A DNA stretch of 64,000 bases from Methylobacterium nodulans ORS 2060 (GCF_000022085.1 NC_011894.1:7239001-7303000), one strand, 5' to 3'. Positions 28,236 to 43,591 are shown, numbered from the stretch's first letter. Translations and numbers: made by a program. The notes: generated by a model from the letters alone, not told the origin.

Positions 28236-30350
28236 CTACCCCGCCCCCAGCAGCTTCACGGCGGCATCGCGCTCGAACAGGTAGAGCAGCGTGCGGAGCG
28301 CCCGACCCCGCTCGCTCTTGAGCGCGGGATCGCGCTCCACGATCAGGCGCGCATCGTCGCGGGCCGCCAGCAGCAGGTCGCCGTCGGCCTCCGGCCTGGC
28401 GAGCCGGAAGGCGGCGAGGCCCGATTGGCGGGTGCCCAGCACCTCCCCCTCGCCGCGCAGGCGCAGATCCTCCTCGGCGATGCGGAAGCCGTCCTCGGTC
28501 TCGCGCATCATCTCCAGCCGCGCCCGCGCCACCTGCCCGAGGGGGCCGCGATAGAGGAGAAGGCAGGTCGAGGCCCCCGAGCCCCGCCCGACCCGGCCGC
28601 GGAGCTGGTGAAGCTGCGCGAGGCCGAAGCGCTCGGCGTGCTCGATCACCATGATGGTTGCCTCCGGCACGTCGACGCCCACCTCCACCACCGTGGTCGA
28701 GACCAGGATGCGGGTGGTGCCGGCGGCGAAGCGCTCCATCGCCTCGTCCTTCTCGCGACCCGGCATCTTGCCGTGCACGAGGCCCACCGCCTCCCCGAAA
28801 TGCTGGCGCAGATCCGCGAAGCGCTCCTCGGCCGCCGCAAGGTCGGTGAACTCGGATTCGGCGACGAGCGGGCAGATCCAGTAGACCCGCTCGCCGCGGG
28901 CGAGCGCCCGTTCGAGCCCCGCCACGACCTCGTCGAGCCGCTCGGTCGAGACGAGGCGCGTGGCAATGGGCTGGCGCCCCGCCGGCTTCTCGTCGAGGAT
29001 CGAGACCTCCATGTCGCCGAAACAGGTGAGCGCGAGGGTGCGCGGGATCGGGGTCGCGGTCATGACCAGGATGTCCACCGCCGCGCCCTTGGCGCCGAGC
29101 GCGAGGCGCTGGTGCACGCCGAAGCGGTGCTGCTCGTCGACCACGGCGAGGCCGAGATCGCGGAAAGCCACCTCCTCCTGGAACAGGGCGTGGGTGCCGA
29201 TGGCGATCGGGATCGAGCCCTCCGCGAGGCCGGCCAGCGTCGCGCGCCGCTCCGCATTGCGGTCACGGCCGGTCATCAGCACGAGCGGGAGGCCGGCCGC
29301 CTCGGCGAGCGGGCGCAGGCGCTCCGCATGCTGGCGGGCCAGGATCTCGGTGGGCGCCATCAGGGCGGCCTGCCGCCCGGCCTCGATCGCCGAGGCCATG
29401 GCGAGCATCGCCACGGCGGTCTTTCCGGAGCCGACATCACCCTGAAGCAGCCGCAGCATGCGCCGGTCGGAGCGCATGTCGCCGCGGATCTCCGCGAGCG
29501 CCCGGACCTGCGCGCCAGTGAGGCGGAAGGGCAGCGCCGCCTCGATGCGCCGCGACAATTCCCCGTCGCCGGCATTGATCCGCCCCGGCGGGCGCCGCAT
29601 CCGGCTGCGCACGAGGGCCAGCGCGAGCTGCGAGGCGAGAAGCTCGTCGTAGGCGAGGCGCCGCCGCGTGGCGGGGGCCGGCTCGCCCTCCGCGGGGGGC
29701 GGCTTGTCCGGCCGGTGCTCGGCCCGCAGGGCCTCCGCGAAGGAGGGCCAGCTTTGGCGGGCGAGCCAGGCCGGATCCTGCCATTCGGGCAGGTCGGGCA
29801 GACGCTCCAGCGCGCCCTGCGCGAGCTTGCCGATGACCCGCGAGGTCAGGCCCTCGGTCGCCCCGTAGAGCGGCTCGACGGAGGGCAACTCCGAAAAACC
29901 CTTCTCGTCGAGGATGCGGGCCGGATGCACCATCTGGCGAAAGCCGTCCCAGAGCTCGATGCGGCCCGAGACGTAGCGGCGCGCGCCCGCGGGCAGCATC
30001 TTCTCGATGCGCGCGCGGGGCATGTTGAAGAAGACGAGGCTGATGTCGCCCGTCGCATCCTCCACCAGCACCCGATAGGGCCGCCGCCCGCCGACCTGCT
30101 GCGGCGGCCGGTGGGCCACCACGGTCACGCAGAGCGTCACGGGCTCGCCGGTCGGCGCCGCGGCGATCGAGCCCTTCAGCTGGTGCGCCACGCCCCCGTG
30201 CGGCAGGTGGAACAGCAGGTCCACGACCCGGGCCGGGTGCTCGGGGGTGCCGAGCAGCTTGTCGACGAGCACCGCCATCTTGGGGCCCGCGCCGGGGAGC
30301 ACCGTGGCCGGCGCGAACAGGGGATCGAGCAGGGAGGGACGCAACGACAT
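28236..30350 (-). CDS. recG: ATP-dependent DNA helicase RecG
   Basis: A 704-residue RecG, which reverses stalled forks and processes branched recombination intermediates. The N-terminal wedge domain (OB fold) runs to about residue 270. Walker A is GDVGSGKTAVA near residue 304, the DEQHRFG box near 407, and the second RecA domain carries STTVVEVGVDVPEA and QLRGRVGRG. The C-terminus has the TRG-type region (RIAEEDLRLRGEGEVLGTRQSG). ATG 30350 (MSLRPSLLDPLF) is chosen; the frame extends to 30470 without family similarity. Divergent from sdhE. Confidence 0.95.
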   Translation of the reverse strand: MSLRPSLLDPLFAPATVLPGAGPKMAVLVDKLLGTPEHPARVVDLLFHLPHGGVAHQLKGSIAAAPTGEPVTLCVTVVAHRPPQQVGGRRPYRVLVEDATGDISLVFFNMPRARIEKMLPAGARRYVSGRIELWDGFRQMVHPARILDEKGFSELPSVEPLYGATEGLTSRVIGKLAQGALERLPDLPEWQDPAWLARQSWPSFAEALRAEHRPDKPPPAEGEPAPATRRRLAYDELLASQLALALVRSRMRRPPGRINAGDGELSRRIEAALPFRLTGAQVRALAEIRGDMRSDRRMLRLLQGDVGSGKTAVAMLAMASAIEAGRQAALMAPTEILARQHAERLRPLAEAAGLPLVLMTGRDRNAERRATLAGLAEGSIPIAIGTHALFQEEVAFRDLGLAVVDEQHRFGVHQRLALGAKGAAVDILVMTATPIPRTLALTCFGDMEVSILDEKPAGRQPIATRLVSTERLDEVVAGLERALARGERVYWICPLVAESEFTDLAAAEERFADLRQHFGEAVGLVHGKMPGREKDEAMERFAAGTTRILVSTTVVEVGVDVPEATIMVIEHAERFGLAQLHQLRGRVGRGSGASTCLLLYRGPLGQVARARLEMMRETEDGFRIAEEDLRLRGEGEVLGTRQSGLAAFRLARPEADGDLLLAARDDARLIVERDPALKSERGRALRTLLYLFERDAAVKLLGAG

Positions 30351-30535
30351 GCCGGGTCGGGGGCGGAATCGAACCGGGGCGGTATACACGAGCCCGGCCG
30401 GGTTGGGCTGCTCTCGCGACGATCCGGGATGACGCGGAGGGCCGCTTCCCCATATAGGACGCGGGACCATGCGGATCCGCGGGGGCTTTTCGCCCCACGC
30501 GGGCCCGCTCCCGTTGTCTCTCGGGAACCAGCGTG

Positions 30536-30832
30536 ATGACCGGCACCACCCGCAGCAGCGCCGACCTCGATCCGCGCCGCCGCCGCACCCTCTTCCGCTC
30601 CTGGCATCGGGGCATCCGCGAGATGGACCTGATCATGGGCCGCTTCGCCGATGCGGAGATCGGCACCCTGACCGATGCGGAGCTGGACGAGTTCGAGCGC
30701 CTGATCGAGGTGCCGGACCGCGACCTCTTCCGCTGGATCTGCGGCGAGGAGGAGGCTCCCGCCAACTACGACACCCCCGTCTTCCGCCGCCTGAAGGGCT
30801 TCCATCAGCACGGCGCCCCCATCCACAGCTAA
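30536..30832 (+). CDS. sdhE: SdhE, FAD assembly factor for succinate dehydrogenase
   Basis: A 98-residue helical protein with the RGxxE motif (HRGIREMDLIMGRFAD), which helps attach FAD covalently to SdhA. FERLIEVPDRDLFRWICGEE is the second conserved block. A GTG directly precedes the ATG at 30536; the ATG is taken as start. It is followed by a strong hairpin at 30840-30863. Confidence 0.9.
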   Translation: MTGTTRSSADLDPRRRRTLFRSWHRGIREMDLIMGRFADAEIGTLTDAELDEFERLIEVPDRDLFRWICGEEEAPANYDTPVFRRLKGFHQHGAPIHS

Positions 30833-30839
30833 AGGGAGT

Positions 30840-30863
30840 CCAGAGGGCCTTTCGGCCCTCTGG
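30840..30863 (+). terminator. Terminator after sdhE
   Basis: Perfect 10-base arms CCAGAGGGCC (30840-30849) and GGCCCTCTGG (30854-30863) with a TTTC loop, eight bases beyond the sdhE stop. Confidence 0.75.
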
Positions 30864-30865
30864 CG

Positions 30866-30961
30866 CGGGTGCGGGGGCGCGAAGCCCCCGCCGCGGGGCT
30901 TTGCCCCGAACCCCACGGGGCTCCGCCCTCGACCCGCCGGGGCCTGAGGCCCCGGACCCCC
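30866..30961. repeat. Compound GC-rich hairpin repeat
   Basis: Successive hairpins GGGGGC-GCGAA-GCCCCC, GGGGC-TTT-GCCCC and GGGGCC-TGA-GGCCCC fill the sdhE-mfd gap. A related arrangement with the same word order lies at 59531-59594. Probably a dispersed palindromic repeat that also acts as a transcription barrier. Confidence 0.6.
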
Positions 30962-30974
30962 CGGATTTTCCTCA

Positions 30975-34547
<3,573 letters not shown>

Positions 34548-34548
34548 G

Positions 34549-34650
34549 CAGGTTTCGAAAAAAGTGCCCTGCGGTTTTCCGTCGAAAACCTGCGGCACAG
34601 CAAAAACCGGGAATCTGTCAGGCGCTTTGAGAAGTGCCTGACAGATTCTA
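34549..34650 (+). terminator. Two tandem hairpins after mfd
   Basis: The first pairs GCAGGTTTCG with CGAAAACCTGC over about 34550-34593 (imperfect). The second is a perfect 13-base stem, GAATCTGTCAGGC with GCCTGACAGATTC, loop of about 12 bases, over roughly 34612-34650. Lower GC content than the surroundings suggests a separate repeat origin. Confidence 0.65.
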
Positions 34651-34725
34651 AGCGCACAGGTTGCGCTCCTCGCCGGCATCGGCGAGAGTTCCCCATCCTT
34701 CCCGGCGGATGGGGAGCAGGCGGTG

Positions 34726-34986
34726 ATGAGCGCGGCGAGAATCCTGGTGGCCGGCAGCTTCCTGCTGGTGCCCGCGGCGGCGCAGGCCCAGGCGGAGGCC
34801 GACCGGACCGGCACCGGCGGGGGCCCCGGCACGACGATCACGGCGCCCTACACGCGGTCCACCGGCCAGACGGTGCCGCAGCCCGGCCCGGCGGACCGGG
34901 CGCTGGAGCGCAGGATCGACGATCGCACCCGCGAGGAGAGGCGCGACGACGCGATCGACAGCAGCATCTGCGCAGGCTGCAAGTAG
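34726..34986 (+). CDS. Small exported protein, unknown
   Basis: An 86-residue protein with a clear signal peptide (ILVAGSFLLVPAAAQAQA, cleavage near residue 22). The mature part is Gly/Pro/Thr-rich, then strongly charged (DRALERRIDDRTREERRDDAID), ending in a Cys pair, CAGC. GGGGAG lies about 10 bases ahead. A GTG at 34723 directly precedes the ATG. No family recognised. Confidence 0.55.
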   Translation: MSAARILVAGSFLLVPAAAQAQAEADRTGTGGGPGTTITAPYTRSTGQTVPQPGPADRALERRIDDRTREERRDDAIDSSICAGCK

Positions 34987-35095
34987 TCGGGCCGGATCTG
35001 GAACCCTTGTGCCACCGCCCCATTTCGCGGGCAGATACGCCGCGCGGATCCCGGCATCGGCGCCGTGACCCGGCCGGCGAAGGGCCTCTTCGCGC

Positions 35096-35533
35096 ATGCT
35101 TCCCGTCTCGCTCCTCCGCCTGTCCCCCGCCGCGGCGGCTTTGCTCGCCCTCCTGCCCCTCGCCGAGGCGCAGGCCGGCTGTACGCGCCGCATCGTCAAC
35201 CGGTCGGCGCTGACGCTGGTGGGGAGCCAGAATGGCGGCCCGGCCTTCGTGCTGCCGCCGGGCCGGTCGCGCTCCGTGCGGCTGTCGGCGCCGGGACAGT
35301 TCGATCTCGCCGCCACCTGCGGGCGCTCCGGCGCCGTCGTCGCGGAGGCGCATCTTCCCTACGAGGCGCTGCTGGACCGCTGCTACATCGAGCTCGGCAC
35401 GAACATCCTCGCCTCGACCTTCGGCCGTGGGCATCTCGGCCTCCAGGGCACGGGGCCCTTCGCGGCCAATGCGCCGCGCCAGGGCGACATCGTGCTCGGC
35501 CCTGGTGCGAACGACGCCTGCCTGGTCCGGTAG
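35096..35533 (+). CDS. Exported Cys-containing protein, unknown
   Basis: A 145-residue protein with a signal peptide (residues 1-27, ending EAQAG). The mature domain is beta-rich, with four Cys (GCTRRIVN, AATCGRSG, DRCYIELG, NDACLVR) that could form two disulfides. The spacing suggests a small beta-sandwich in the periplasm. No family recognised. It lies 109 bases after the previous small secreted gene, so they may share transcription. Confidence 0.55.
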   Translation: MLPVSLLRLSPAAAALLALLPLAEAQAGCTRRIVNRSALTLVGSQNGGPAFVLPPGRSRSVRLSAPGQFDLAATCGRSGAVVAEAHLPYEALLDRCYIELGTNILASTFGRGHLGLQGTGPFAANAPRQGDIVLGPGANDACLVR

Positions 35534-35535
35534 CG

Positions 35536-35632
35536 CCGTAGGAGCGTCGGCCGACGAGGGAGATGCCGGCTCGTCGCAGGAAACGCTGTCAAATCCAGGA
35601 TCGAGAGCAGGATCCGGTACGGCCGGGAGGAT
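35536..35632. repeat. GAGCAGGATCCGG intergenic repeat, second copy
   Basis: It shares CGACGAGGGAGATGCCGGCTCGTCGCAG-like order and GAGCAGGATCCGGT with the element at 9183-9284, although the terminal hairpin is less complete (GGATCCGG / ...GGATCC). It fills the gap between converging genes. Confidence 0.5.
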
Positions 35633-35635
35633 CCC

Positions 35636-35836
35636 TCAGGGCAGGACGACGACGGGCGCCGGGGCGGTCATCCGCCGCGACGCCTGCACGACGAGCCGGG
35701 CGAAGGCCGTCGCTGCTGCCGAAGCCTGGACCTGGCTTCCGTAGGTTTCATCCGAGCGCAGCAGAGTCACGCCGCGCGGTCCGAGAAGACGCCAACCCCA
35801 TTGGCCCGGCTGTTCCTGTTCTACCCGAAACTCCAT
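35636..35836 (-). CDS. Small protein with YegP/DUF1508-like segment
   Basis: A 66-residue protein beginning MEFRVEQEQPGQWGWRLLGP. The pattern (aromatic-Gly-Trp-Arg-Trp-like strand, then a helix AAATAFARLVVQASR) is reminiscent of half of a YegP-type domain, but the match is partial. The ATG at 35836 is chosen; the frame extends to 35923 without support. Confidence 0.45.
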   Translation of the reverse strand: MEFRVEQEQPGQWGWRLLGPRGVTLLRSDETYGSQVQASAAATAFARLVVQASRRMTAPAPVVVLP

Positions 35837-36221
35837 GGCTGCCTCGCAAGGTTCCGCCTCGCATGTGCAGGGCAGACAACTGACAAGAATCTGCATGTGA
35901 ACGGCATGCGACAGGCGCGCCAAGTGGCGCCGAGCGGGTGTGAGTCGGGCGACTTGTCCCCAGTATCAACATGAGTCGCGACCCTGGGCGGTATCGCGGC
36001 GGCGGATTCGCGCGACGAACGAGCGCCCGGCGCGACGGGCTGGGTCGCGGCCGCGAATCGCGGTCCGACGGCGCGCATCCCCGCCCGGGTCGAGGCGGAT
36101 CCGGGCTCGCGCGGCACGGTCACACGCGAACGAGCCGGTGCCGCGGGCGGGCACCGGCTTCGGCAGGGCGGCGTCCCGCCACCGGCAGGACGCCGCCATG
36201 GGTCCCGTCAACGGCCGGGCA
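35837..36221. other. Intergenic stretch without supported genes
   Basis: 385 bases with only out-of-frame GC artefacts. It contains the hairpin at 36134-36158 and, near 35870-35900, a less GC-rich patch that probably carries the promoter of the 35836 gene. Confidence 0.4.
36134..36158 (-). terminator. Hairpin downstream of the GCG_CRPN protein gene
   Basis: GCCGGTGCC (36134-36142) pairs exactly with GGCACCGGC (36150-36158). It lies 64 bases past the stop of the minus-strand gene at 36222. Confidence 0.55.
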
Positions 36222-36518
36222 TCAGAAGATGCGGATGCCGATGCCGTGGGGCCGGTAGCCGTAGCCCCAGGCCGGGCGGTAGTAGCCGTAGGGACGATAG
36301 CCGTAGCCATATCCGTAATACGGCCGATAGATCGGACGGCAATGACCCCACGCGTTCGGCGCCCAGCCCGGGCCGCAGCCGTAGGCGACGGTTTCGACCT
36401 GCGTGTCCCCCGCGATCACGCCGGCCGGCGCGACGGCGCCCGGAGCGGCGCTCGCCGCCGAGGCGAAACCGAGACCGCCCGCGACTGCAGCCAGCGCCAG
36501 AAGCTTCGTATTGATCAT
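36222..36518 (-). CDS. GCG_CRPN-type exported Tyr/Gly-rich repeat protein
   Basis: A 98-residue protein. A signal peptide ends at ASAASA (about residue 24). The mature N-terminus has the motif YGCGPGWAPNAWGHCRP, matching the GCG_CRPN prefix that introduces repeats in Rhizobiales. A Tyr/Gly/Arg/Pro repeat tract follows (residues 63-92, units of YGYGYRP type). AGGAG precedes ATG 36518. Such proteins are small, exported and probably surface-linked; no biochemical role is known to me. Confidence 0.75.
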   Translation of the reverse strand: MINTKLLALAAVAGGLGFASAASAAPGAVAPAGVIAGDTQVETVAYGCGPGWAPNAWGHCRPIYRPYYGYGYGYRPYGYYRPAWGYGYRPHGIGIRIF

Positions 36519-36945
36519 GATATCTGCTCCTCTCGACTGTCCATGCGCGCTGTCGCGAAGCAGGGACAAGAGAAGAGGTAGTCTTTTCGGTGTACGTTGA
36601 ATGTGCCGAATGTCACGAAGACACTGGGCCGGCCAGGCTCCGGACAGCCCGGCAGAGCGGGCGCGGAGGCTCTGCCGGCGAGGACGAAGGGTTGCGCTGG
36701 AGATAAAGCGGGCCGGGCTTGAAGGTCCCCCCGGTCCGGCAAGGCCCGGCCCGCCGTCGTCTGCTCGCAATCATGCCGCAGCAGGGCGACGTCCCATCCT
36801 CGTCCGGCGGCCCGGAGGCTGCGTTGATCCAGATCAACCGGCCGAGATCAATGGCCTATGGTAAAACCCGGCATCCGGTCTTTACAAACCGCTGGGAATG
36901 GCCCTGTGTGAGCGCGGGTCGTGTGCCCTGTGAGGGAAGGTCATC
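36519..36945. other. Divergent intergenic region
   Basis: 427 bases between the divergent GCG_CRPN and DUF6489 genes; no gene is supported. AT-richer patches at 36575-36610 (for the leftward gene) and 36835-36890 (for the rightward gene) are the likely promoter areas. Confidence 0.4.
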
Positions 36946-37209
36946 ATGAAATTTCGGGTCGAGGTCGACTGTACTCCGCTGGAAGCGCGTCAGTTCGTCG
37001 GCCTCCCGAACGTCGAACCCATGCAGGCGGCCGTTATGGCTGAGGTCGAGCGGCGGATGCTCGCCGATATGGAGCGGTTCTCGCCTGATACGATCATGCG
37101 CAGCTGGTTCTCGCTGTTTCCCCAGAATGCCGAGCAGATGCAGTCCCTGTTCCTGAAGATGTTCCAGCAGGGATTCGGCGGGGCGTCGCCCCCGGCCAAG
37201 GGCGAGTGA
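36946..37209 (+). CDS. Small DUF6489-like protein
   Basis: An 87-residue protein starting MKFRVEVDCTPLEARQFVGLPNVEPMQ. The DCTPxEAR and GLPxVxP words are typical of the DUF6489 family of alphaproteobacteria. The rest is helical (VMAEVERRMLADMERF and AEQMQSLFLKMFQQGF). Function unknown. GTGAGGGAAGG lies just ahead of the ATG. Confidence 0.65.
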   Translation: MKFRVEVDCTPLEARQFVGLPNVEPMQAAVMAEVERRMLADMERFSPDTIMRSWFSLFPQNAEQMQSLFLKMFQQGFGGASPPAKGE

Positions 37210-37566
37210 GGGCGCGAGATCCGGTTGTCCGCGAGGGCGCCCGTCGGACAGGCGCGCCGGCGGCTGCCGGGTGCGGCTCCGTCGTCCGGGAGTCGCTCCG
37301 GTCCTGATCCTGCATCACGCCAATACAGGGTTGCCGGATCCCGGCCCCGGGCGGCCGCGGCGATGCGGCGTGTCCGAACTTCCAGACCGTCGTGGTTCCA
37401 CATTCCGGAATACCGGAACCGGAATTGCGCCGTGCCGCCGTCAAGCCCTTGCACTTCCTCGCAGGTCCAATAGCGTGAGCCCTGGCATGGCCTGTGCTCG
37501 GCGCAGGCCCAGACCAGCTCCGCCGGCCGCATGGTCCGGCCGCAGGGCAGACGAGGGAGGACTAGA
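37210..37566. other. Region upstream of the pyruvate dehydrogenase genes
   Basis: 357 bases with no supported gene. It should contain the promoter of aceE. A short imperfect inverted repeat (GGAATACCGGAACCGGAATT) lies at 37406-37425. No confident promoter elements were picked. Confidence 0.4.
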
Positions 37567-40236
<2,670 letters not shown>

Positions 40237-40277
40237 GGCCGGCCGGTTTTGCCCGAGGCGCGGGCAGCGCGACGGAA

Positions 40278-40301
40278 CCCCTCTCCCGCACGGGAGAGGG
40301 G
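40278..40301. terminator. Hairpin, CCCCTCTCCC family, between aceE and aceF
   Basis: Ten-base perfect arms CCCCTCTCCC / GGGAGAGGGG with a 4-base loop, 41 bases after aceE and 61 before aceF. It may attenuate read-through inside the operon. Confidence 0.5.
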
Positions 40302-40361
40302 ATCCCGCGCTTCCTGGCGCAACTGCCTATTCCAATGATGTGACGCAACGGGAGAGACGTC

Positions 40362-41684
40362 GTGGCGACCGAGGTCAAGGTTCCGGATATCGGTGATTTC
40401 AAGGATGTCCCGATCATCGAGGTGCATGTGAAGGAGGGCGACAGCATCGGGCCGGACGACCCGCTGATCTCGCTCGAATCCGACAAGGCCACCATGGAGG
40501 TGCCCTCGCCCTCCGCCGGCGTGGTCGAGAAGCTCCTGATCAAGATCGGCGACAAGGTGAGCGAGGGGCACCCGATCCTGCTCCTCAAGGGCGAGGGCGA
40601 GGCCAGGGGCGAGGCCAAAGGCAACGGCGCGGCCGCCGCGGCCGATACCGCGGCCCTGATGTCCCGGCAGGAGCCCCCACCCGCCCCGAGCGCCCCCGCG
40701 CCGCAGGCGCCAGCCCCGCAGGCCCCGGCCCCGGCTCCGGCTCCGGCCCCCTCGGCGATCCCGGACTTCTCGCAGGTCCATGCGAGCCCGGCCGTGCGGC
40801 GGCTGGCCCGCGAGCTCGGCGTCGACCTCACCGCCATCAAGGGCACCGGCGAGAAGGGCCGCGTCACCAAGGAGGACGTGAAGGGCCACCTGACGCGCGC
40901 GGTCGCTCCGGCGGCCGCCGGCGGCGTGGTCTTCCCGGGCGGCGGCATGGGCATCCCGGAGATCCCGGCCGTCGACTTCGAGAAGTTCGGGCCCATCGAG
41001 ACCAGGCCGCTCGCCCGGATCAAGAAGATCTCGGGGCCGCACCTGCACCGGGCGTGGCTCAACGTGCCGCTCGTCACCCATCAGGACGAGGCCGACATCA
41101 CCGAGACCGACGCCTACCGCAAGGACCTCGACACGACCGCCAAGGAGAAGGGCTACCGCGTCACGCTGCTCGCCTTCCTGATCAAGGCCGCGGTCTCGGC
41201 GCTGCGCCAACACCCCGAGTTCAACGCCTCGCTGTCGCCCGACAAGGAATCTCTGATCCTCAAGCGCTACTACAATATCGGCGTTGCGGTCGACACGCCG
41301 GACGGGCTGGTGGTGCCGGTGGTCAAGGATGCCGAGCGCAAGGGCATCACCGAGATCAGCCAGGAGCTCGGCGCGCTCTCGAAGAAGGCCCGCGACGGCA
41401 AGCTGTCGAGCGGCGACATGCAGGGGGCGAGCTTCACGATCTCGTCGCTCGGCGGCATCGGCGGCACCGCCTTCACACCGCTCGTCAACGCGCCCGAGGT
41501 GGCGATCCTGGGCGTCGTGCGCTCCAGGATGGCGCCGGTCTGGGACGGGTCCGAGTTCAAGCCGCGGCTGATGCTGCCGCTCTCGGTCTCCTACGACCAC
41601 CGGGTCATCGACGGGGCGCTCGCCGCCCGCTTCACCCGCCACCTCGCCCACGTCCTGGAGGACGTGCGGCGGCTCGTGATCTGA
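40362..41684 (+). CDS. aceF: Dihydrolipoyl acetyltransferase, PDH E2
   Basis: A 440-residue E2. It has one N-terminal lipoyl domain with the lipoylated Lys at residue 42 (ESDKATMEV), an Ala/Pro linker (residues 85-135), the peripheral-subunit-binding domain (ASPAVRRLARELGVDLTAIKG, about 140-175), and the CoA-acyltransferase domain with SYDHRVIDGA (catalytic H413 and D417). GTG 40362 is preceded by GGGAGAG. It sits between aceE and lpd in one transcription unit. Confidence 0.95.
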   Translation: MATEVKVPDIGDFKDVPIIEVHVKEGDSIGPDDPLISLESDKATMEVPSPSAGVVEKLLIKIGDKVSEGHPILLLKGEGEARGEAKGNGAAAAADTAALMSRQEPPPAPSAPAPQAPAPQAPAPAPAPAPSAIPDFSQVHASPAVRRLARELGVDLTAIKGTGEKGRVTKEDVKGHLTRAVAPAAAGGVVFPGGGMGIPEIPAVDFEKFGPIETRPLARIKKISGPHLHRAWLNVPLVTHQDEADITETDAYRKDLDTTAKEKGYRVTLLAFLIKAAVSALRQHPEFNASLSPDKESLILKRYYNIGVAVDTPDGLVVPVVKDAERKGITEISQELGALSKKARDGKLSSGDMQGASFTISSLGGIGGTAFTPLVNAPEVAILGVVRSRMAPVWDGSEFKPRLMLPLSVSYDHRVIDGALAARFTRHLAHVLEDVRRLVI

Positions 41685-41697
41685 GGAGGCGCAGCGC

Positions 41698-43557
41698 ATG
41701 AGCAGCACCGAGGTCCGCCTGCCCGACATCGGCGACTTCAAGGATGTCCCGATCATCGAGGTGATCGTGAAGCCCGGCGACACGATCGGCGTCGACGACA
41801 CGCTGATCGTGCTCGAATCCGACAAGGCGACGATGGATGTCCCCTCGCCCGTCTCCGGCACGGTGGCGGAGGTGAAGGTCAAGCCCGGCGACAAGGTCTC
41901 GGAGGGCGACCTGATCCTGATGATGACGGAGGCGGCCGGGGCCGGCCAGCCGAAGCCCGGCATCACCGAGAAGGCGGCCCCCGCCGCGCCGGCGGGCGCG
42001 CCAGCGGGCGCGCGGGCCGCCAGCGGCCTTCCGAGCCATGCCCCCGGCGAGGGGCAGGCGGGCTACGGCTCGTCCGCGGTGGGCGGTGGGGACGGCGCGA
42101 CGCCGCCCGCGCCGCAGGCCGCGGCCCCGGTCTCCGGCGAGGAGATGCGGGCCGAGGTGCTAGTGCTCGGCGCCGGCCCCGGCGGCTACACGGCCGCCTT
42201 CCGGGCCGCCGATCTCGGCAAGTCGGTGGTCCTGGTCGAGCGCTGGGCGAGCCTGGGGGGCGTGTGCCTCAATGTCGGCTGCATCCCCTCGAAGGCGCTC
42301 CTCCACGCCGCCAAGGTGATCGACGAGAGCCACGCCATGGCGGCGCACGGCATCAGCTTCTCAAGCCCCGCGATCGATGTCGACAAGCTCCGGGGCTGGA
42401 AGGACGGCGTCGTCAAGCGCCTCACGGGCGGCCTCGGGGGCTTGGCCAAGCAGCGCAAGGTGACGGTGGTGACCGGCACCGGCCGCTTCGTCAGCCCGCA
42501 TCAGGTCGCGGTCGAGCACGAGGGCCGGACCCGCATCATCGGCTTCGAGCAGGCGATCATCGCGGCCGGCTCGGAGCCGATCCAGATGCCGTTCATCCCG
42601 CACGACGACAAGCGGGTGATCGACTCGACCGGGGCGCTCGAACTCGACGGCATCCCCAAGCGCCTGCTCGTCATCGGCGGCGGCATCATCGGGCTCGAGA
42701 TGGCCACGGTCTATCACGCGCTGGGCGCCAAGGTGACCATCGTCGAGCTGATGGACCAGATCATCCCGGGCGCCGACAAGGACATCATCACGCCGCTGAT
42801 GAAGCGGATCAGCAAGCAGTATGAGGCGATCCACCTCAAGACCAAGGTCACCGGCGTCGAGGCCCTGCCCGAGGGCCTGAAGGTGAGCTTCGAGGGGGGA
42901 TCCGCACCCGCCACCGACACTTTCGACAAGGTGCTGGTATCGGTGGGGCGGCGGCCGAACGGCAAGCTGATCGCAGCGGAGGCCGCGGGCGTGATCGTGG
43001 ACGAGCGCGGCTTCATCCCGGTCGACAAGCAGATGCGCACCAACGTGCCGCACATCTTCGCCATCGGCGACGTGGTCGGGCAGCCGATGCTGGCCCACAA
43101 GGCGACGCACGAGGGCAAGGTCGCGGCCGAGACCGCGGCGGGGAAGAACGCGTTCTTCGACGCCAAGGTGATCCCGTCGGTGGCCTACACGGACCCGGAG
43201 GTGGCCTGGGTCGGGCTGACCGAGAACGAGGCCAAGGCCAAGGGGATCAAGGTGGGCAAGGGGGTGTTTCCCTGGGCGGCGAGCGGGCGCTCGCTGTCGC
43301 TGGGGCGCGACGAGGGGCTGACCAAGGTGCTGTTCGACGAGGCGAGCGACCGGATCCTCGGCTGCGGCATCGTCGGGCCGTCCGCCGGCGACCTGATCGC
43401 GGAGGCGGCGCTCGCCATCGAGATGGGGGCGGATGCGAGCGACATCGGGCTCACCATCCACCCGCACCCGACCCTCTCCGAGACGATCGGCATGGCGGCG
43501 GAGGCCTTCGAGGGCACGATCACCGACCTCTACATGCCCAAGCGCCCGGCCCACTGA
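41698..43557 (+). CDS. lpdA: Dihydrolipoyl dehydrogenase with N-terminal lipoyl domain, PDH E3
   Basis: A 619-residue E3 carrying its own lipoyl domain. The lipoyl Lys is residue 43 (ESDKATMDV); residues 10-20 of this domain (DIGDFKDVPII) are identical to the AceF lipoyl domain. After a Pro/Ala/Gly linker comes the FAD domain (GAGPGGYTAAFRAADLGK), the redox disulfide (GVCLNVGCIPSKALL), the NAD domain (GGGIIGLEMATVY) and the dimer domain with HPHPTLSE. It reoxidises dihydrolipoamide. The start is 14 bases after the aceF stop, with AGGAGG ahead. Confidence 0.95.
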   Translation: MSSTEVRLPDIGDFKDVPIIEVIVKPGDTIGVDDTLIVLESDKATMDVPSPVSGTVAEVKVKPGDKVSEGDLILMMTEAAGAGQPKPGITEKAAPAAPAGAPAGARAASGLPSHAPGEGQAGYGSSAVGGGDGATPPAPQAAAPVSGEEMRAEVLVLGAGPGGYTAAFRAADLGKSVVLVERWASLGGVCLNVGCIPSKALLHAAKVIDESHAMAAHGISFSSPAIDVDKLRGWKDGVVKRLTGGLGGLAKQRKVTVVTGTGRFVSPHQVAVEHEGRTRIIGFEQAIIAAGSEPIQMPFIPHDDKRVIDSTGALELDGIPKRLLVIGGGIIGLEMATVYHALGAKVTIVELMDQIIPGADKDIITPLMKRISKQYEAIHLKTKVTGVEALPEGLKVSFEGGSAPATDTFDKVLVSVGRRPNGKLIAAEAAGVIVDERGFIPVDKQMRTNVPHIFAIGDVVGQPMLAHKATHEGKVAAETAAGKNAFFDAKVIPSVAYTDPEVAWVGLTENEAKAKGIKVGKGVFPWAASGRSLSLGRDEGLTKVLFDEASDRILGCGIVGPSAGDLIAEAALAIEMGADASDIGLTIHPHPTLSETIGMAAEAFEGTITDLYMPKRPAH

Positions 43558-43591
43558 ATCGAACCCGAGGTGCGTGGAAGCGACCGCGCTC

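Noticed and set aside
30350..30400. A TTCGATT T-loop-like word on the minus strand just upstream of recG, suggesting a tRNA.
   Set aside because: The T stem does not pair properly and no acceptor, D or anticodon stem can be drawn within 76 bases.
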